A stretch of 64,000 bases of DNA, from NCBI RefSeq assembly GCF_000002875.2, contig NC_009413.2, positions 677,323 through 741,322 of the forward strand. The letters are read 5' to 3'. Source of the stretch: Leishmania infantum JPCM5 (lineage: Eukaryota; Euglenozoa; Kinetoplastea; Trypanosomatida; Trypanosomatidae). Positions 29,453 through 40,974 of this stretch are shown here, in pieces. Within the stretch, counting starts at the first letter, position 1, and each line of letters opens with the position of its first letter. The translations under genes and the position numbers were made by a program. The notes under the pieces are model-generated. The model did not search any database. It saw only the letters and a list, made by a program, of their open reading frames with translations, and was not told the DNA's origin.

Positions 29453-31423
29453 TCACACTACGGCAGCACCAACGTTCGTCTCGTGCACCGCACCAGCCAC
29501 CTGCTGATCAAGGCGGCGACACTTCTCCGCACGTGCAGCGGCCTTCTCAGCGCGGTGCTTGAGAACGAACCTTCGGTAGCGCAGATGGAGCCATGTGCTA
29601 CCGACAATCGCCGTTGCGTTCACACACAACAGGATAATCATGCCGTTGGCGACACACTTCTTGCCGGCGCAGACGGGGTAGATAGGGGTCCTGCCCGCAG
29701 CCAAGTCGGCATCGCGGTTCGCCTTTGCCTGACGATCATACATCTCACCGTAGCCAAAGCGATTTAGCGCAATGACTGCAATGAAGGCGCCGACGTACAT
29801 GAAGTTGTAGTGCTTGCCGATGTCCTTGGCGAACAGCGTGCGCACCGTCAGCGCCGTGCAGGCCCAGCTGAAGCCGTTGCCGAAGGAATCGAAGAAGAAG
29901 CCAATAACGATGGCCTTCGACTCGAGTGGGAGGGCCAGCAAGAAGATGAGGCCGACCACCATGCAGATGGAGGCCACCGGATAAACGATGGTGATGACCG
30001 GGCGCGTCTCGGAGGGCTGGCGGTTTATCATGAACTCGAGGATACCCATGGACAGGCGGCCCAGCGCACTCGCCACGCTGATGATGGCAGAGTACATGGT
30101 GTTCGTCTTTTTTTCGTATTTATTATTCGATAATGACTGGTAGATCTGAGCCGAATTGAAGGCCATGACCATGCCGCAGCCCCAGGTCGCCATCGTGTTC
30201 CACCAGCACAGCCAGATGTCGGGGCGCTTGAGGCTCTGCCAGAAGGTCGTCTGATACTGCGGATCCTGGTCGGAAATCATCATGCGCGCCTTGTTCTCGT
30301 CCTCCAACATCACGGCATCCTCGGAGTCGACTTGCCGGTGCGCCAGCACCTCATCAGAGGAGTCCGACGTTTTCTTTCCCTTTTTGTCGACCTCACAGTG
30401 GGCGTCCTTCAGGTACAGCTCACCAAGCGCGTTCTCATCCTCGGCCATTTCTTCGGCGGTGGGCTGCAGCACACGCTTCTCATCCTCGTTCTCGAAGCTC
30501 ATCACCTCGTCCCCCGGGTAGTCGGGGAGGTCTTTGCTAGGCTCCTTCTCCATCCCGCCCAGAAACGGGAGCGGGGCCGCCATGAGGCCCAGGCATAAGA
30601 CGAGCACTATGATCACGACCGTGTTGCCCATGCGCGCCGAGTCGCTCGGGTTTGCGTAGGCTACACAGAAGGACTGCACTGTCAGGTAGGTGACAAGCGC
30701 AATAATGATGCCAAAGCCAAGGTAGAAGCGAGTCATCGGCGGGTACTGCGTCAGGTAGGCGCGCTCCGTCAGGCGGCGGCGCACCTGCATCTTCTCCGGC
30801 ACGCGGGTTTTCTCGTGATCAAGGATGTGGTAGGGAGGAAAGCGGATAAAGATGACTGCCACGGTGCCTATGCAGACAATAAGCGCTGCCATGAAGAACA
30901 TGTAGTGCGCATCACTTTTCCGGAAGAAGCTGTAGTTGATGAGGGCCAGGATGGACGCACCAAGGCCAGTGAAGGTCTTCATGATGGCCACAACAGGGCC
31001 CTTCGTCAGCGGAAAGCTGCCGAGCACGGCCATTAAGGAGCCCGTGTCGAAGGAGGAGCAGCCAAGGTTCATGATGGCGCAGAAGACGGCGAGCGTGGGA
31101 ACGTTACCCTTGATGTTGCCGTTGAAGGCGAGGGCGTAAAGAAGCGCACCGAGAGCGTTGAGCGTACAGGCACACATGCACACCCACATGGGGCCCATGT
31201 GATCAAGCAGCATACCAAACGGAAACGTGATGAAGCCGATAACGATACCTATCGTGGTAATCGTGGTCAGGTCCGCACCGGTCAGGTTGAACATATCTGC
31301 AAGGTTTTTGCTGATAATGTTGAAACCGTAGAAGGTGGACATGCATGTACTGGCGCAGACGCCTCCAACGAGAATGAGAAAGCGAGAGATCTCGCTGATC
31401 CGGTAGTCTGCTGGAGACACCAT
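29453..31423 (-). CDS. Nodulin-like MFS transporter, array copy 2 (hybrid), 656 aa
   Basis: Start ATG at 31423, with the same N-terminus and 5' flank as copy 1. From residue about 633 the C-terminal tail switches to Cys-Arg-Arg-Leu-Asp-Gln-Gln-Val-Ala-Gly..., ending Gly-Ala-Ala-Val-Val, which is the tail of copy 3. The membrane-spanning body, including the charged central loop, is the same as in copies 1 and 3. Its 3' flank is the duplicated array spacer and lacks the SIDER-like repeat found behind copy 1. The mixed character marks it as the product of recombination between the outer genes. Function as for copy 1: a membrane transporter of unknown substrate. Confidence 0.9.
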   Translation of the reverse strand: MVSPADYRISEISRFLILVGGVCASTCMSTFYGFNIISKNLADMFNLTGADLTTITTIGIVIGFITFPFGMLLDHMGPMWVCMCACTLNALGALLYALAFNGNIKGNVPTLAVFCAIMNLGCSSFDTGSLMAVLGSFPLTKGPVVAIMKTFTGLGASILALINYSFFRKSDAHYMFFMAALIVCIGTVAVIFIRFPPYHILDHEKTRVPEKMQVRRRLTERAYLTQYPPMTRFYLGFGIIIALVTYLTVQSFCVAYANPSDSARMGNTVVIIVLVLCLGLMAAPLPFLGGMEKEPSKDLPDYPGDEVMSFENEDEKRVLQPTAEEMAEDENALGELYLKDAHCEVDKKGKKTSDSSDEVLAHRQVDSEDAVMLEDENKARMMISDQDPQYQTTFWQSLKRPDIWLCWWNTMATWGCGMVMAFNSAQIYQSLSNNKYEKKTNTMYSAIISVASALGRLSMGILEFMINRQPSETRPVITIVYPVASICMVVGLIFLLALPLESKAIVIGFFFDSFGNGFSWACTALTVRTLFAKDIGKHYNFMYVGAFIAVIALNRFGYGEMYDRQAKANRDADLAAGRTPIYPVCAGKKCVANGMIILLCVNATAIVGSTWLHLRYRRFVLKHRAEKAAARAEKCRRLDQQVAGAVHETNVGAAVV

Positions 31424-33805
31424 TTTCTTCAAGCTTCAGTCACCGAGAGGAGGGAGGTGTGTGTGTGTGCAAGGCACGACTGGGCCAAGACTGGGAGAGG
31501 AGGGAGGGGTGGGGCGGAGTTCTACGTCGCTGTGTAGTTTTCTCACGTGCGGCGAGGGCCGGTAGTAAGAGAGAGGGTGGGAGTGCGCATAGAACGGTGA
31601 TAAGTATCGGACGCGTAACGACAGCAGACGGGTTCGGGAGAGGGAAGCGCCACAAGACTTAGGGTCAAAGCAGAACAGTCGAGGCGGCAAACAAGGAAGA
31701 CGAAATCCACCAAAAAGAAAAAGAAAAACAAAGGAAAAATTGAGGAAAAAAAACGAAAAATCAGAGAGAGTTTCAAATATACACACTCGCACACAGAGAG
31801 AGAGAGAGCGCCAAGGTCGAGAGGAGCTTCGAAGGCCATGACAAAATATCCCCATGTCGATGTGCAAACAGGGGTGGGGCAGACGGAGAAGACAAGGCGA
31901 GAGAGAGGAAGGAAGAAAGGAAGGGGCAGCGGGTGAGCGTGAAAAGAGAACGAGGTAGGACATGAAGCCGCACAGGATTCCCAGCCCCTTTTTTTTCCGC
32001 GTGCACTGCCGTGTTAGAGGGAGGAGGTGAATTAGAGGCACCAGCACTTCGCACGACTCACATGCCTGGTTAGTGCGCCCTTCGGCTCCGCCTCAGCTTT
32101 CACCCTTACGAAGTGCTTCGTGAAGTTTGTATGTTTTTTTGTTGTTGTTGTTGCTGTTGTGGCTGCGCCTCACTGCTTTGAATGGCTCTGCGCACCACAG
32201 CTGCATTGGATGCCTTCATGAATGGTTCAAGACCAAGGAGAGAGAAAAGAATGATGTGCGTCATTGTGAAGTCCCTCCGCATCGCCGACGTCTGTCGAAG
32301 AGCGGTGTCTTCAAGTGGCGAATCGAGAACTATGTGTGTGCAGAGCCCCTCTCGGTCTTTCTTTTCGCCCCATGCAGGTGTGCACGCGTACATCGTGCAC
32401 ACCAGCTCCACTGCCGTAGCCTCCCCAGAGGTGATTTACCCAGTTTCTTCGAATGTCGGACCGAGCACGCAGAGTGATGCTCTACTTTTCTTTCTTTCCT
32501 CGTCGGCTTCGTTTCGCTTGATCCTGTGCCTTGCACTGGCACAGACACTCGGTAAAGGAGCTGAAGACGCACACGGGCAGAACGGCAAACCACACAACGC
32601 ACACGAGCGAAAAAAAAAAAGGCGACCGCAAAAAAGGCTCAGTCAGAGAGAGGAGGAGGAGGAGGGCGGAGGGGATAGCGGGACCGCCGGAACGCAAAGT
32701 TAGCATGACGACAAACGGAAGCCGTGAGTGCAGCGGCACCAAAACATATTACGACGGCACATAATGATAATACTAAGAGAAGTACACAACTCCAGCAAGG
32801 ACACACACACACACACCTACACCTACCAGAGTGCTCGCGCACCTGCAGAGGGAGAGACCAAGGCGTCAAGGGAAATCGAAAGTACACACGCATGCACCCG
32901 TTCTGTGAACATCACGACCAGCGCATCTATGAAACTCACAGATGAAAAACATGATGTCTACTGATGGTCGACCTGTGTGAACCAGTGAAAGTTGCGCCAA
33001 CATAAAACGTGTAAAGGGAAGGGCAGGTAAGTTGTGAGAGAGCGAAAAAAAAAAGAGGTGTGAGTCGCTGAACGAACAACACCGGAGAAGCAAGAAAGAA
33101 AGCACCTGTGAAGAGAGCAAGAGAGCATACAAAGAAAAAGATGTGCGCTCGTACATGTTGGTGCCTGAGACGTCGTGGACAGCGGCGCGAAGGTGCCACA
33201 CAAGCAGCACACATAGCCACCACTCATGGTACTCGCTGTTTATGGTGAGAGGAAAGACTAAAAGGAACAAGAAAAACGAAGAAGGGGACGTAAAAGCTCG
33301 ACAGACAGGAGAGAAGTACACACATATGCATCGACATATTTGTAGACGCTATCCATACAAATAAAAAACGAACGAAAAACAACAGTAGACGGCAGGCGAG
33401 GTGGAAAAAAAAACGGCACAAGGTTTAAGTGGGTGTGTACGCGCGACACGGCGTTCGGGGCAGACGACAAGTGAATGGCTGCTTTGTACAAGACACCGAT
33501 AACACAAACGAAAAAAAAAACGGGAAACTACTTCACAGCGAGCGCCAGTGGGAGAAAAAAATTCTACCCAGACAGCTTAGCAGCAATGTACCCACCAAGA
33601 ACACCACCAACAATAAAACGAAGCCACTGTGAGAACACAACACAGACACGGCGACAGGGAATTTCTTTTTCTCCCTCACCTAGCCACTCCGTCACAAATC
33701 AGTCACCCAATAGTCGCATACAAACACAGTTTTCATGTCTCTGTTTCATCACGGCCAAGTTCTCGTCGTCCAGGAGGAGCAATCCTTCCATCGCAATCGG
33801 GCACG
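31424..33805. other. Array spacer of unit 2, 5' side of MFS copy 2
   Basis: Duplicate of 23706-26089. No gene is supported. The same candidate splice acceptor and pyrimidine tract recur at about 31491-31513. Confidence 0.55.
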
Positions 33806-34955
33806 CACCTGATGGGCTCTTAGTGTCGTTGTTCACCTTTGGATGTGTGCTGCGCAATCGGCGACACACGCGCATGGGTGGACCGCATGCCTTGATCCAA
33901 GCAGGGCCGCCTTCAGGGTCCCGCTCGTGGGCGGAGGCCGTGGCGTCTGCCGTGCGGGTAGAAGGGGGTGGCGATCAAGGGGGCATGCCGGGCGAGCGCA
34001 GCAAGGAAGTCGGCCACACGCAGGCCAGGGCCCTCCGAGACCTTGCACGCCCTGCCTGCATGCCATGCCTCTCCCTCGGTCGCCACAAGCCGCGGCATGC
34101 CGTAATGTGGCGTGGGGACTCGCCTCATGCGCGTCTGGAGGACTCGCTGGTGCCATTCGAGGGTGCTCCCGTCATGCTTCCGGCATCTGCGCCTCATCAG
34201 CGCAGGCCCGGCCGGACGTAGAGGTCACCGCACGCTCCGCACACATGCGCCGAGTAGGGGGGGGGGCTGATTCGTATATTGGGTCTCCTCGCGCCTTGTT
34301 CGCCCATCGCTCCTGCTCTGCTCACGTGCGCATGCCTTGTCTGGGTGTGATACGGCATGCCGGCTGTGCTTGGCAGCACCTGCGCACAGTGCTCGCATTC
34401 CTGCGCCCTCGGTGCCTGTTTCAGGACGACGCTGCTGCCTGGGGGTGGGGGAGAGGGCGTGGCTGGCCCGCTTGACCACACGTGCCGTCCCACAGGTGGG
34501 GCGCCGCTATGCGTGTGTGGCAAGGCAGCAGGGGGCATCCCGCCCTCTGCTGAGCCCACAGGCCTTTCGCAGGCGTGGGTGTGTGGAGAGGAAGGGGGCC
34601 CGCGGAGAAGCATGCGCCAGCACAGCAGTAGGCAGCACACCATCCGCACCCCATGCCGCCACTGCCAGTCACCCGCCGTTGCAGGGATCCGCGGCGCGGG
34701 CAGGCGCCGGTGCGGGACTGAGCGAGCATGGTCTCCCGTCGCCTCGCAAGCGCAGCGTCCTTGCACTTCCGGTGTGGGAAGACTGCCGCCAGGTAAATAG
34801 CACAGCTCGTAGTGGGGTGTTCTCGGCGTATACGGGACTGCACGTCTCTTCGATACCGAGCCCGCTATGGCCTGTCTTGTCAACACCAAGAGCGGGGCAC
34901 TGCAGCCTGATACCGCGGTTAGGCGGCCGTCGTTATCAGGCAGGGAAGCAGTGAC
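33806..34955. repeat. GC-rich island in array spacer, unit 2
   Basis: Duplicate of 26090-27240. The only difference noted is a G run one base shorter. Because of that difference the long open frames change their ends between units, which argues against coding. Confidence 0.5.
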
Positions 34956-37166
34956 GAGAAGACAACGCTGAATACAAGAATCCTCGGCCACAGTGCATTC
35001 AGCGGTGCGTTTTGTTTTGTACTTTGTTTCTTGTCGCTTTCCTTGCCCGCTACCGTGAGCAGCGCCGAATCACACAAGCATGCACTCTCAGGGGGGAGGG
35101 CTGAGAACAGCAACGGCTTCCTGGTAAGTGGAGGGAGAACATAGCGAGATGAGAGAGAGGCCCACGGGGAGAGATAGGGAAGGCCAAAGCCTGCAGCAGA
35201 GAAAGAAGAACTTGAAAAGGAATGGCGCGAAAGAGCAACTTGAGAACATGAAAAAAGGCGAAATGCGATCATTGTGACATAGATGGAAGGGCGCACACTC
35301 AAAAAGCGCCAAAAAGCAAATTTGGAGGAGGGAGGTACGCTCACATTAGGAAAGGTGTGTGCGTGTGTGTTTTTGAAGGGCTCGAAAGAGGACAGAAAGG
35401 CGATTTAACAGAGTACAATAGAAGCGGTGAGGGAGGGGCGGGGGAGGGGGGCGAGTTGAAGAGGAAGAGGGAGAAAACCGAAGAATCACGATTGAGAATG
35501 CACGGGCAGAGGCGCACATACACACATTCGCACACACACACACACACACACACAAGGGCACAAGGACGCTCGAGAAATGCCCACTACTCGATGTACAACG
35601 ATGGAGGGGGGAGAAGCAAGTGAAGTACATGCGCCGGCTTCTGCTGACGACACGCAAGTCGGCAAGCATGTTCTCTCGCACCCCCTTTGGTCCTCGGCAC
35701 ATCTATGGGTTGAATTCCTGGTGTCCGTGTCTGCCTCTGTGTGCCAGTATGGCGTGCCAAATGATGTGCATATAGAGAGAAATAGACACACACAGAAAAA
35801 GATTGAAAAAAAAAATGACGCACGCAGAGCCGTCAATCGCGCTCGTAAAAAAAGACAAGCAGACGCACACATGATTACATACAAGAATATAGAAAACGAA
35901 AAAGCAAACGGTAGCATCCAGATACGTACATATGCATACATATATGCATATGTATGTAGTGCGTGGGAGGGAGAAGGACTCAAGTTGTGTGCATCGACGC
36001 AGACATGCGGAGCGGTGAAAAAAAAAGCGAGAAGGGTTCGCCGAGAGAAAAAAAAGGGAGGCTGATTCCCTCCTCTTTTTCGATCTTCTACTTTGCTCTC
36101 CTGCTTCTTCGTGATGCTACCTAACATGTGCGCACGGTGCTCAGAGTGCCTGACACAACGAAGGAAAAACGAAAGCAAGAAATATACGCGTTTTAGGTGT
36201 CGAGTGTGCAGGTCCGGGTGCGCAGGGGCTCAAATCTGTCTTTTTTATTTTTGGCAATGATGCGCGGCAGCAGGGATCAAGACCATCCTCATCCGCGGCG
36301 GAGGAGGCGAAAAGAAAGCTCGCGAACACACACCCCAACATGCGGACATGCTCGCCACCGAGTCCTCAAAGGGAAGATGTGCCAGCGTAGGACAGGAACT
36401 CAGGAGCGAGCCACAACGAAGAGAGCGGTGGGTGTGCGGAAACGGCGAAGCGGATCACAGCCAAGCACGGAAAAGGGAAAAAGGGGAAGAAACCTGTGCC
36501 AAGGTCTAGCGAAAGACGGACACCGAAAAAACGAAAGCAAACACGTGTCATTCAGACACTGTTACACTACCTGACGTATCAGTTTTTGTGTGTGTGCGTG
36601 CGCGCGTGCCGCAGGATAAAAGGCGGGGAGCGAATGAGGCAGACATGAGGGCAGTGAACGAGGGAGCGAGAAAGCGAAGAGGCGAGAAAGTAGGGGTGGA
36701 TGGGGCACGGGTGAAGCACCACGCACGCACCTAGAGAATACCGCTGGTTAAGAAGCAAAAAGAATCGAAAATGCTCCTTCCCAACGCCTGTGCAGCGGCC
36801 TTGCGTCTTCCTCCGTCTCCTTCCACTCCCTTTGCGTGCTCGCCCATCGGCTTGCCCTCATGTTCGTTTCTTTTCCCTCCACCTCTTTCCCCACATGGAC
36901 GCGCATCGCTTCCGCACGCGTCTTCCCATTCAGGCTGGATCTGCGAAGAGCCGCCATCAAAGAGGCGAAGGGCCAGCAGCACCACGCCTCTGGAGAAGTA
37001 CAGAGAACCCGCAGCCATGCGCCCAAAAAAAGAGCACGACGGCACGCTTTAGCACAAAGAAAAAACGTGTTGAAGCAGAGTCGCAAAATACGCATAAACG
37101 GCCACAGTGTAAGACACTGATACAGAGAGGCACACAGATAGAAACGCCTACGTGCGCTGGCGTGCC
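34956..37166. other. Array spacer of unit 2, proximal 3' flank of MFS copy 3
   Basis: Duplicate of 27241-29452, with one C/T change (35872) and one A-run length change. No gene is supported. Confidence 0.5.
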
Positions 37167-39137
37167 TCACACTACGGCAGCACCAACGTTCGTCTCGTGC
37201 ACCGCACCAGCCACCTGCTGATCAAGGCGGCGACACTTCTCCGCACGTGCAGCGGCCTTCTCAGCGCGGTGCTTGAGAACGAACCTTCGGTAGCGCAGAT
37301 GGAGCCATGTGCTACCGACAATCGCCGTTGCGTTCACACACAACAGGATAATCATGCCGTTGGCGACACACTTCTTGCCGGCGCAGACGGGGTAGATAGG
37401 GGTCCTGCCCGCAGCCAAGTCGGCATCGCGGTTCGCCTTTGCCTGACGATCATACATCTCACCGTAGCCAAAGCGATTTAGCGCAATGACTGCAATGAAG
37501 GCGCCGACGTACATGAAGTTGTAGTGCTTGCCGATGTCCTTGGCGAACAGCGTGCGCACCGTCAGCGCCGTGCAGGCCCAGCTGAAGCCGTTGCCGAAGG
37601 AATCGAAGAAGAAGCCAATAACGATGGCCTTCGACTCGAGTGGGAGGGCCAGCAAGAAGATGAGGCCGACCACCATGCAGATGGAGGCCACCGGATAAAC
37701 GATGGTGATGACCGGGCGCGTCTCGGAGGGCTGGCGGTTTATCATGAACTCGAGGATACCCATGGACAGGCGGCCCAGCGCACTCGCCACGCTGATGATG
37801 GCAGAGTACATGGTGTTCGTCTTTTTTTCGTATTTATTATTCGATAATGACTGGTAGATCTGAGCCGAATTGAAGGCCATGACCATGCCGCAGCCCCAGG
37901 TCGCCATCGTGTTCCACCAGCACAGCCAGATGTCGGGGCGCTTGAGGCTCTGCCAGAAGGTCGTCTGATACTGCGGATCCTGGTCGGAAATCATCATGCG
38001 CGCCTTGTTCTCGTCCTCCAACATCACGGCATCCTCGGAGTCGACTTGCCGGTGCGCCAGCACCTCATCAGAGGAGTCCGACGTTTTCTTTCCCTTTTTG
38101 TCGACCTCACAGTGGGCGTCCTTCAGGTACAGCTCACCAAGCGCGTTCTCATCCTCGGCCATTTCTTCGGCGGTGGGCTGCAGCACACGCTTCTCATCCT
38201 CGTTCTCGAAGCTCATCACCTCGTCCCCCGGGTAGTCGGGGAGGTCTTTGCTAGGCTCCTTCTCCATCCCGCCCAGAAACGGGAGCGGGGCCGCCATGAG
38301 GCCCAGGCATAAGACGAGCACTATGATCACGACCGTGTTGCCCATGCGCGCCGAGTCGCTCGGGTTTGCGTAGGCTACACAGAAGGACTGCACTGTCAGG
38401 TAGGTGACAAGCGCAATAATGATGCCAAAGCCAAGGTAGAAGCGAGTCATCGGCGGGTACTGCGTCAGGTAGGCGCGCTCCGTCAGGCGGCGGCGCACCT
38501 GCATCTTCTCCGGCACGCGGGTTTTCTCGTGATCAAGGATGTGGTAGGGAGGAAAGCGGATAAAGATGACTGCCACGGTGCCTATGCAGACAATAAGCGC
38601 TGCCATGAAGAACATGTAGTGCGCATCACTTTTCCGGAAGAAGCTGTAGTTGATGAGGGCCAGGATGGACGCACCAAGGCCAGTGAAGGTCTTCATGATG
38701 GCCACAACAGGGCCCTTCGTCAGCGGAAAGCTGCCGAGCACGGCCATTAAGGAGCCCGTGTCGAAGGAGGAGCAGCCAAGGTTCATGATGGCGCAGAAGA
38801 CGGCGAGCGTGGGAACGTTACCCTTGATGTTGCCGTTGAAGACAAGACCGTAGAGGACTGCACCCAATGTAGTGAGTAGTGTCGCGCAGATGAGGAGGGG
38901 GACGGGCCCAGCGTAGTCGAGCAACATGCCACCGGGGAAAGTCGCACAGCCAACCACGACGCCGACGCTGGTGATGGTCGTCAAGTCAGAGCTGCTGAAG
39001 TTGAACAGCTCAATGAGCTCGTCGCTCAAGATGTTGAAGCCGTGCACGGTGGAGATTCACGCGCTGGCACATAGACCTCCAACGAGAATGAGAAAGCGAG
39101 AGATCTCGTTGATGCGGTAGTTCTGTGTCGTGATCAT
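37167..39137 (-). pseudogene. Nodulin-like MFS transporter, array copy 3, interrupted by an in-frame TGA at codon 27
   Basis: The ATG at 39137 begins MITTQNYRINEISRF and aligns codon for codon with copies 1 and 2 (657 codons, the same length as copy 2). Codon 27, Cys (TGC) in the other copies, is TGA here at 39059-39057, followed by Ile for Met. Beyond it the frame is open to 37167. Codons after 27 up to about residue 99 are a distinct version (Val-His-Gly-Phe-Asn, Phe-Pro-Gly-Gly-Met-Leu-Leu-Asp-Tyr-Ala-Gly-Pro). From 38841 leftward the DNA equals copy 2. The first later in-frame ATG (residue 71) would lose membrane helix 1. Possible readings are a true pseudogene, a base-call error, or much less likely recoding of TGA. 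The long intact frame after the stop suggests a very recent lesion. Confidence 0.75.
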
Positions 39138-40974
39138 TTTTCTGCCTCACTTAACGGAGTGTGCAGGCGTATCTATGCGTTGGAAAGAGGTGGGGGAAGG
39201 TCGGTGCGTTACGACAACGGAAAGTAGCCACGGAGGCACAGGAAAGCACAGAAATAAACTTAATCACGGAGAAAGACCGAGCGTGATAGAGAAAGAGGAG
39301 GACAAACGCGGCAGCAGGAAGAGAGACGAGGTAGGGAAAGGCGTGGGCGCCGCAAGAAGCGAGTCAAGACCTTAGAATCAAGAGATCGGCGGTTTTGGGA
39401 AAGGAGGGCAGCAGAGAAAATGGAACGGAGGGAAGAAAATTGGTAGCGGCGTTGGCGAGTAGGTACGGACGTGCGTGCGGGTGCGTGTACCCGTGTGTGT
39501 GTGTGTGTGGTTGTATTGGGTGCACTTTTTTTTTCGTCGTGGTGGTGGAAGGGGCGGGGGTTCTGCCGTCTTTCTGTAAGCGTATGAGATGAATTCCTAG
39601 CAAAGAGGGGGGAGGCGGAGGAAGAGGAGGGAGGTTTTGGTTTGTTGAATATGTGGAAAGAAAGAGGTTCAGACGGAGGCACGGGTACACAGTCACGCAT
39701 GCAGCAAAAGAACAAGCAAGCAACTAAAACAGAAGTAAGGAAGTGACCGAGGAGAGGGGTTCTCTGTTTCGTTTGAGTTCTGCGTTTCCCTTCAGGAAAT
39801 CAAGGGAGACGTATTCATGTGTGTTTCTGTGTGTGGGGGGGGGGTAGGTGGAAAGAAAAAAAAGACAAGAACGCACATACACTCACTCGCACACATGCAT
39901 GCGCACAGACAAACGTGCACACGCGCGAGAGAAAGGAGAGGGAGATATGAGGGTAAGGTGAGACTTTCGGGTTTCTGTTTCGGTTGGCTTCCCCCTCTCG
40001 CTTTCTCGGCTGCTCTGCAGGCAGAGCGGACGAGAGAGAAGGGGCAGGGGGTGGGGGAGTGGCCGAGCGAAGCGAGGAAACAAACAAGACCACAGCAGGT
40101 GGAGGAGGAGGCGTAGGGTCGCTGGCTGATGTATGAGTGGGAAAGAAAGGAGAGTGGAGGGGGAAGGGGGGCGAGATAGTGTTCCTTCAACGTTGCGTTC
40201 GCTGGACTCGCTGGCCTGTGCAGATGAGAGGAGGAGAGGAAGGGGTGAAGGAGGAAGAAGGCGAATGCAAAGGAGGGCGAATGCAGACAGACATGACACC
40301 ACGTTGGTGTCGTGAGCACACATGTGGTGGAGTGGAGGTGGGAGTGGGTCCAAGACGCCCCACATATGCGTACCAGGGGAAGAGAGGGGGGTGGCGCATA
40401 GATTGCGTGAGAGAGACATGCCACATGATGGCATCCGTTGTGCGGCGCGGGTGAAGAATGCGGAAGGGAGGAGGAGAGAGAGAGTGCACATACGCGGTCA
40501 TGGAGGAGGCCGGAGAGGCGCAAAGGCGGCTTAGGAGGAGGGTGCGGGAGTGGAGGGGAGAGAGACGCTTGCGTAGCTCTCGTCCCACGGGCTTGGAGAG
40601 AGGGCGTCAAAGATAGAGCACGGCGGCAGGCACACCTCGCACATGTATGTGCATCCCTCTGTTTCTCACGCTCCTACCTCGTCGCGCTGGCTGCTTCGCG
40701 AAGAGGGTTACTCGTTGACGTCACAGGATGGTTGAGCCTCCTCTTCTTTTGTTCGCTCGGATTTGTCTGTCTTCTTCTGCTTGACGACCCTCGTGAACGG
40801 AGCACCACCGCGAGTCGCATACAAGTGCATGCGTACCTGAAAAACAAAACTAACAACGGCGCAAAAAAAAAACGTGCATACGCTACAAAAGACGGGCAGG
40901 GGGCATGCGCACACACTCCCTAGCTCCGCAGATGCTCGAAGGGGTTCTGGATGAAGGTTTGCAAAACGCACAGC
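39138..40974. other. Intergenic spacer
   Basis: No gene is supported. This is the unique 5' flank of MFS copy 3 and the distal 3' flank of the Sec12-like gene. It contains a GT run at 39493-39508, G-rich runs (39834-39842), and long purine tracts at 40140-40270 and 40440-40565 that read as pyrimidine tracts on the coding strand. Confidence 0.5.

Larger units (their letters stand above)
21805..29522. repeat. Tandem unit 1 (7718 bp): MFS gene copy 1 body + spacer
   Basis: Matches unit 2 (29523-37236) throughout. The differences I found are an A10/A11 run, a GGA run shorter by one triplet in unit 2, a G11/G10 run, C28157 versus T35872, and an A10/A9 run. The left boundary lies inside the 3' end of the MFS coding sequence, where copy 1 switches to its own tail. 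Confidence 0.9.
29523..37236. repeat. Tandem unit 2 (7714 bp): MFS gene copy 2 body + spacer
   Basis: Near-perfect duplicate of 21805-29522. A partial third repeat continues as 37237-38841, the body of MFS copy 3. It then breaks off sharply within codons of the first third of that gene. Confidence 0.9.

Noticed and set aside
39045..39047. GTG as a start codon for MFS copy 3 just after the TGA
   Set aside because: Kinetoplastid nuclear genes start at ATG. The ATG at 39137 aligns exactly with the starts of copies 1 and 2.
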